Of a stretch of 64,000 nt of DNA, positions 59,284 to 64,000 are shown piece by piece. How positions within the stretch are numbered: position 1 is the first letter of the stretch; the number at the start of each line of letters is the position of its first letter. Position numbers and translations under genes: made by a program. The notes below the pieces were generated by a model. It did no database searches, was not told where the DNA came from, and worked only from the letters and a program-made list of their open reading frames with translations. This DNA is from Galaxea fascicularis (taxonomy: Eukaryota > Cnidaria > Anthozoa > Scleractinia > Euphylliidae). The DNA lies in NCBI GenBank assembly GCA_948470475.1, contig OX419345.1:21044859-21108858 (forward strand), given 5' to 3'.

Positions 59284-62115
59284 AATTTCAACTTTGCTAA
59301 AATCTTGGACACAGCTCAAATAAGAATAGAAATCAAGTTTGCGGAGTTCTTGGAAGCATTTAGACATGATTTCTAGGTTGCTTTTTCAAGTAGGCAAAGT
59401 TTAAGCCAAATTCAAAATTTGACTCAAAAGCATGTGGTCCCCCCTTTGGGTTTTGGTCAAAATTTCAACTTTGCTAAAATCTTGCACACAGCTCAAATAA
59501 GAATAGAAATCAAGTTTGCGGAGTTCTTGGAAGCATTTAGACATGATTTCTAGGTTGCTTTTTCAAGTAGGCAAAGTTTAAGCCAAATTCAAAATTTGAC
59601 TCAAAAGCATGTGGTCCCCCCTTTGGGTTTTGGTCAAAATTTCAACTTTGCTAAAATCTTGCACACAGCTCAAATAAGAATAGAAATCAAGTTTGCGGAG
59701 TTCTTGGAAGCATTTAGACATGATTTCTAGGTTGCTTTTTCAAGTAGGCAAAGTTTAAGCCAAATTCAAAATTTGACTCAAAAGCATGTGGTCCCTCCTT
59801 TGGGTTTTGGTCAAAATTTCAACTTTGCTAAAATCTTGCACACAGCTCAAATAAGAATAGAAATCAAGTTTGCGGAGTTCTTGGAAGCATTTAGACATGA
59901 TTTCTAGGTTGCTTTTTCAAGTAGGCAAAGTTTAAGCCAAATTCAAAATTTGACTCAAAAGCATGTGGTCCCCCCTTTGGGTTTTGGTCAAAATTTCAAC
60001 TTTGCTAAAATCTTGCACACAGCTCAAATAAGAATAGAAATCAAGTTTGCGGAGTTCTTGGAAGCATTTAGACATGATTTCTAGGTTGCTTTTTCAAGTA
60101 GGCAAAGTTTAAGCCAAATTCAAAATTTGACTCAAAAGCATGTGGTCCCCCCTTTGGGTTTTGGTCAAAATTTCAACTTTGCTAAAATCTTGCACACAGC
60201 TCAAATAAGAATAGAAATCAAGTTTGCGGAGTTCTTGGAAGCATTTAGACATGATTTCTAGGTTGCTTTTTCAAGTAGGCAAAGTTTAAGCCAAATTCAA
60301 AATTTGACTCAAAAGGATGTGGTCCCCCCTTTGGGTTTTGGTCAAAATTTCAACTTTGCTAAAATCTTGGACACAGCTCAAATAAGAATAGAAATCAAGT
60401 TTGCGGAGTTCTTGGAAGCATTTAGACATGATTTCTAGGTTGCTTTTTCAAGTAGGCAAAGTTTAAGCCAAATTCAAAATTTGACTCAAAAGCATGTGGT
60501 CCCCCCTTTGGGTTTTGGTCAAAATTTCAACTTTGCTAAAATCTTGCACACAGCTCAAATAAGAATAGAAATCAAGTTTGCGGAGTTCTTGGAAGCATTT
60601 AGACATGATTTCTAGCTTGCTTTTTAAAGTAGGCAAAGTTTAAGCCAAATTCAAAATTTGACTCAAAAGCATGTGGTCCCCCCTTTGGGTTTTGGTCAAA
60701 ATTTCAACTTTGCTAAAATCTTGCACACAGCTCAAATAAGAATAGAAATCAAGTTTGCGGAGTTCTTGGAAGCATTTAGATATGATTTCTACGTTGCTTT
60801 TTCAAGTAGGCAAAGTTTAAGCCAAATTGAAAATTTGACTCAAAAGCATGTGGTCCCCCCTTTGGGTTTTGGTCAAAATTTCAACTTTGCTAAAATCTTG
60901 CAGACAGCTCAAATAAGAATAGAAATCAAGTTTGCGGAGTTCTTGGAAGCATTTAGACATGATTTCTAGCTTGCTTTTTAAAGTAGGCAAAGTTTAAGCC
61001 AAATTCAAAATTTGACTCAAAAGCATGTGGTCCCCCCTTTGGGTTTTGGTCAAAATTTCAACTTTGCTAAAATCTTGCACACAGCTCAAATAAGAATAGA
61101 AATCAAGTTTGCGGAGTTCTTGGAAGCATTTAGATATGATTTCTACGTTGCTTTTTCAAGTAGGCAAAGTTTAAGCCAAATTCAAAATTTGACTCAAAAG
61201 CATGTGGTCCCCCCTTTGGGTTTTGGTCAAAATTTCAACTTTGCTAAAATCTTGCACACAGCTCAAATAAGAATAGAAATCAAGTTTGCGGAGTTCTTGG
61301 AAGCATTTAGACATGATTTCTAGGTTGCTTTTTCAAGTAGGCAAAGTTTAAGCCAAATTCAAAATTTGACTCAAAAGCATGTGGTCCCCCCTTTGGGTTT
61401 TGGTCAAAATTTCAACTTTGCTAAAATCTTGCACACAGCTCAAATAAGAATAGAAATCAAGTTTGCGGAGTTCTTGGAAGCATTTAGACATGATTTCTAG
61501 CTTGCTTTTTAAAGTAGGCAAAGTTTAAGCCAAATTCAAAATTTGACTCAAAAGCATGTGGTCCCCCCTTTGGGTTTTGGTCAAAATTTCAACTTTGCTA
61601 AAATCTTGCACACAGCTCAAATAAGAATAGAAATCAAGTTTGCGGAGTTCTTGGAAGCATTTAGACATGATTTCTAGCTTGCTTTTTAAAGTAGGCAAAG
61701 TTTAAGCCAAATTCAAAATTTGACTCAAAAGCATGTGGTCCCCCCTTTGGGTTTTGGTCAAAATTTCAACTTTGCTAAAATCTTGCACACAGCTCAAATA
61801 AGAATAGAAATCAAGTTTGCGGAGTTCTTGGAAGCATTTAGATATGATTTCTACGTTGCTTTTTCAAGTAGGCAAAGTTTAAGCCAAATTGAAAATTTGA
61901 CTCAAAAGCATGTGGTCCCCCCTTTGGGTTTTGGTCAAAATTTCAACTTTGCTAAAATCTTGCAGACAGCTCAAATAAGAATAGAAATCAAGTTTGCGGA
62001 GTTCTTGGAAGCATTTAGACATGATTTCTAGCTTGCTTTTTAAAGTAGGCAAAGTTTAAGCCAAATTCAAAATTTGACTCAAAAGCATGTGGTCCCCCCT
62101 TTGGGTTTTGGTCAA
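59284..62115 (+). repeat. 16-monomer duplicated block, copy 2
   Basis: Partner of 54682-57513 with the three differences listed there. Four of its monomers carry tacg or flank it, so it contains three of the stop-loss open frames. The monomer before the block is Q with ggttcc here and C with ggttcc in copy 1. After the block the copies diverge: Q here (62116), G in copy 1 (57514). Confidence 0.88.
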
Positions 62116-64000
62116 AATTTCAACTTTGCTAAAATCTTGCAGACAGCTCAAATAAGAATAGAAATCAAGTTTGCGGAGTTCTTGGAAGCATTTAGACATG
62201 ATTTCTAGCTTGCTTTTTAAAGTAGGCAAAGTTTAAGCCAAATTCAAAATTTGACTCAAAAGCATGTGGTCCCCCCTTTGGGTTTTGGTCAAAATTTCAA
62301 CTTTGCTAAAATCTTGCACACAGCTCAAATAAGAATAGAAATCAAGTTTGCGGAGTTCTTGGAAGCATTTAGACATGATTTCTAGGTTGCTTTTTCAAGT
62401 AGGCAAAGTTTAAGCCAAATTCAAAATTTGACTCAAAAGGATGTGGTCCCCCCTTTGGGTTTTGGTCAAAATTTCAACTTTGCTAAAATCTTGGACACAG
62501 CTCAAATAAGAATAGAAATCAAGTTTGCGGAGTTCTTGGAAGCATTTAGACATGATTTCTAGGTTGCTTTTTCAAGTAGGCAAAGTTTAAGCCAAATTCA
62601 AAATTTGACTCAAAAGCATGTGGTCCCCCCTTTGGGTTTTGGTCAAAATTTCAACTTTGCTAAAATCTTGCAGACAGCTCAAATAAGAATAGAAATCAAG
62701 TTTGCGGAGTTCTTGGAAGCATTTAGACATGATTTCTAGCTTGCTTTTTAAAGTAGGCAAAGTTTAAGCCAAATTCAAAATTTGACTCAAAAGCATGTGG
62801 TCCCCCCTTTGGGTTTTGGTCAAAATTTCAACTTTGCTAAAATCTTGCACACAGCTCAAATAAGAATAGAAATCAAGTTTGCGGAGTTCTTGGAAGCATT
62901 TAGACATGATTTCTAGGTTGCTTTTTCAAGTAGGCAAAGTTTAAGCCAAATTCAAAATTTGACTCAAAAGCATGTGGTCCCCCCTTTGGGTTTTGGTCAA
63001 AATTTCAACTTTGCTAAAATCTTGCACACAGCTCAAATAAGAATAGAAATCAAGTTTGCGGAGTTCTTGGAAGCATTTAGACATGATTTCTAGCTTGCTT
63101 TTTCAAGTAGGCAAAGTTTAAGCCAAATTCAAAATTTGACTCAAAAGCATGTGGTCCCCCCTTTGGGTTTTGGTCAAAATTTCAACTTTGCTAAAATCTT
63201 GCACACAGCTCAAATAAGAATAGAAATCAAGTTTGCGGAGTTCTTGGAAGCATTTAGACATGATTTCTAGGTTGCTTTTTCAAGTAGGCAAAGTTTAAGC
63301 CAAATTCAAAATTTGACTCAAAAGCATGTGGTCCCCCCTTTGGGTTTTGGTCAAAATTTCAACTTTGCTAAAATCTTGCACACAGCTCAAATAAGAATAG
63401 AAATCAAGTTTGCGGAGTTCTTGGAAGCATTTAGACATGATTTCTAGGTTGCTTTTTCAAGTAGGCAAAGTTTAAGCCAAATTCAAAATTTGACTCAAAA
63501 GCATGTGGTCCCCCCTTTGGGTTTTGGTCAAAATTTCAACTTTGCTAAAATCTTGCACACAGCTCAAATAAGAATAGAAATCAAGTTTGCGGAGTTCTTG
63601 GAAGCATTTAGACATGATTTCTAGCTTGCTTTTTAAAGTAGGCAAAGTTTAAGCCAAATTCAAAATTTGACTCAAAAGCATGTGGTCCCCCCTTTGGGTT
63701 TTGGTCAAAATTTCAACTTTGCTAAAATCTTGCACACAGCTCAAATAAGAATAGAAATCAAGTTTGCGGAGTTCTTGGAAGCATTTAGATATGATTTCTA
63801 CGTTGCTTTTTCAAGTAGGCAAAGTTTAAGCCAAATTGAAAATTTGACTCAAAAGCATGTGGTCCCCCCTTTGGGTTTTGGTCAAAATTTCAACTTTGCT
63901 AAAATCTTGCAGACAGCTCAAATAAGAATAGAAATCAAGTTTGCGGAGTTCTTGGAAGCATTTAGACATGATTTCTAGCTTGCTTTTTAAAGTAGGCAAA
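62116..64000 (+). repeat. Right end of the window: array continues, last monomer partial
   Basis: Ten complete monomers and a 115-bp fragment (63886-64000). The trimer C(gcttgctttttaaag), C(gatatga, tacg, attgaaaa), Q(gcttgctttttaaag) appears again at 63532-64000. The monomer at 63001 has gcttgc without the c104 to a change, like those at 6196 and 14869. There is no sign of the array ending. Confidence 0.88.

Larger units (their letters stand above)
1..64000 (+). repeat. 177-bp satellite DNA array, 361 complete monomers plus one partial
   Basis: The window is a single head-to-tail tandem array that runs through both edges. Monomer starts can be followed from 1, 178, 355 and so on to 63709. 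The net length change is -12 bases, from thirteen one-base T deletions and one A insertion, and this accounts exactly for the final partial monomer starting at 63886. All copies have the same orientation and no foreign sequence interrupts them. Adjacent copies differ at about 0-6 positions. Long arrays of near-nucleosome-length monomers with higher-order structure are characteristic of eukaryotic centromeric or other constitutive heterochromatin. Which of these applies cannot be decided from the sequence. The family was not recognised. Confidence 0.98.

Noticed and set aside
32342..63978. Repeated plus-strand open frames of about 103 codons as a protein family
   Set aside because: They exist only where the repeat-frame TAG is mutated. 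They start at TTG, contain no ATG, translate the satellite itself, and their positions follow monomer duplication. No domain or initiation signal is visible.
1..64000. CRISPR array
   Set aside because: The repeats are directly adjacent 177-bp units with no unique spacers, no short palindromic repeats and no cas genes.
1..64000. Bacterial or phage sequence
   Set aside because: There is no coding density, no ribosome-binding sites and no genes for 64 kb. A long homogeneous satellite with HORs is a eukaryotic pattern.
1..64000. Human alpha satellite, Arabidopsis 178-bp centromere repeat or Trypanosoma brucei 177-bp repeat
   Set aside because: Similar in length only. From memory the motifs do not match and no CENP-B box was seen. 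A database search was not possible.
1..64000. Inserted retrotransposon or inverted segment in the array
   Set aside because: Monomer phase and orientation continue from start to end, and every length change is a single base.

Overview
The whole 64,000-base window is one satellite-DNA array. I found no gene, RNA gene, transposon, CRISPR array or unique flanking sequence. The unit is a 177-bp monomer (consensus about 36% GC) repeated head to tail in one orientation: 361 complete monomers plus a 115-bp partial one at the right edge. Neighbouring monomers differ at roughly 0-6 of 177 positions. Thirteen monomers are 176 bp (one T lost) and one is 178 bp, so the phase can be followed base by base from end to end; monomer starts below are exact.

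An uninterrupted array of this size with near-nucleosomal monomers and nested higher-order repeats (HORs) is typical of eukaryotic centromeric, pericentromeric or subtelomeric heterochromatin. I do not recognise the family. From memory it does not resemble human alpha satellite, the Arabidopsis 178-bp centromere repeat or the 177-bp repeat of Trypanosoma brucei, and I saw no CENP-B box. I therefore name no species and do not claim centromere function.

I scored each monomer at recurring variant sites, numbered from the first base of the window as monomer position 1. They are: positions 25/27 (C, G or Q type: cacaca, gacaca, cagaca); 93, 94 and 97 in the segment taggttgc; 104 (c to a, always with 94 c); 82 (c to t); 148 (c to g); the C-tract at 156-161; and a few rarer sites. 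The barcodes show that the array grew by repeated block duplication.

Layout: 1-4,779 mixed dimers and trimers. 4,780-10,266 an 11-monomer block present twice, 3,540 bp apart. 10,267-13,629 a pentamer HOR. 13,630-21,594 a 13- to 16-monomer block present twice, 3,363 bp apart. 21,595-30,261 a lineage with 176-bp monomers and tetramer HORs. 30,262-43,000 a tandem duplication of a 35-monomer unit. 43,001-45,301 a short mosaic. 45,302-51,673 a tandem duplication of an 18-monomer unit with no difference seen. 51,674-54,681 mosaic. 54,682-64,000 a 16-monomer block present twice, 4,602 bp apart, with trimer and pentamer HORs.

The only long open frames are by-products of the repeat. Because 177 is divisible by three, one frame stays in register and is closed once per monomer by TAG at positions 91-93. 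Where that TAG is mutated, an open frame of about 100 codons appears. It has no ATG, and its commonest differences are all amino-acid changing or stop changing, so I do not annotate proteins.
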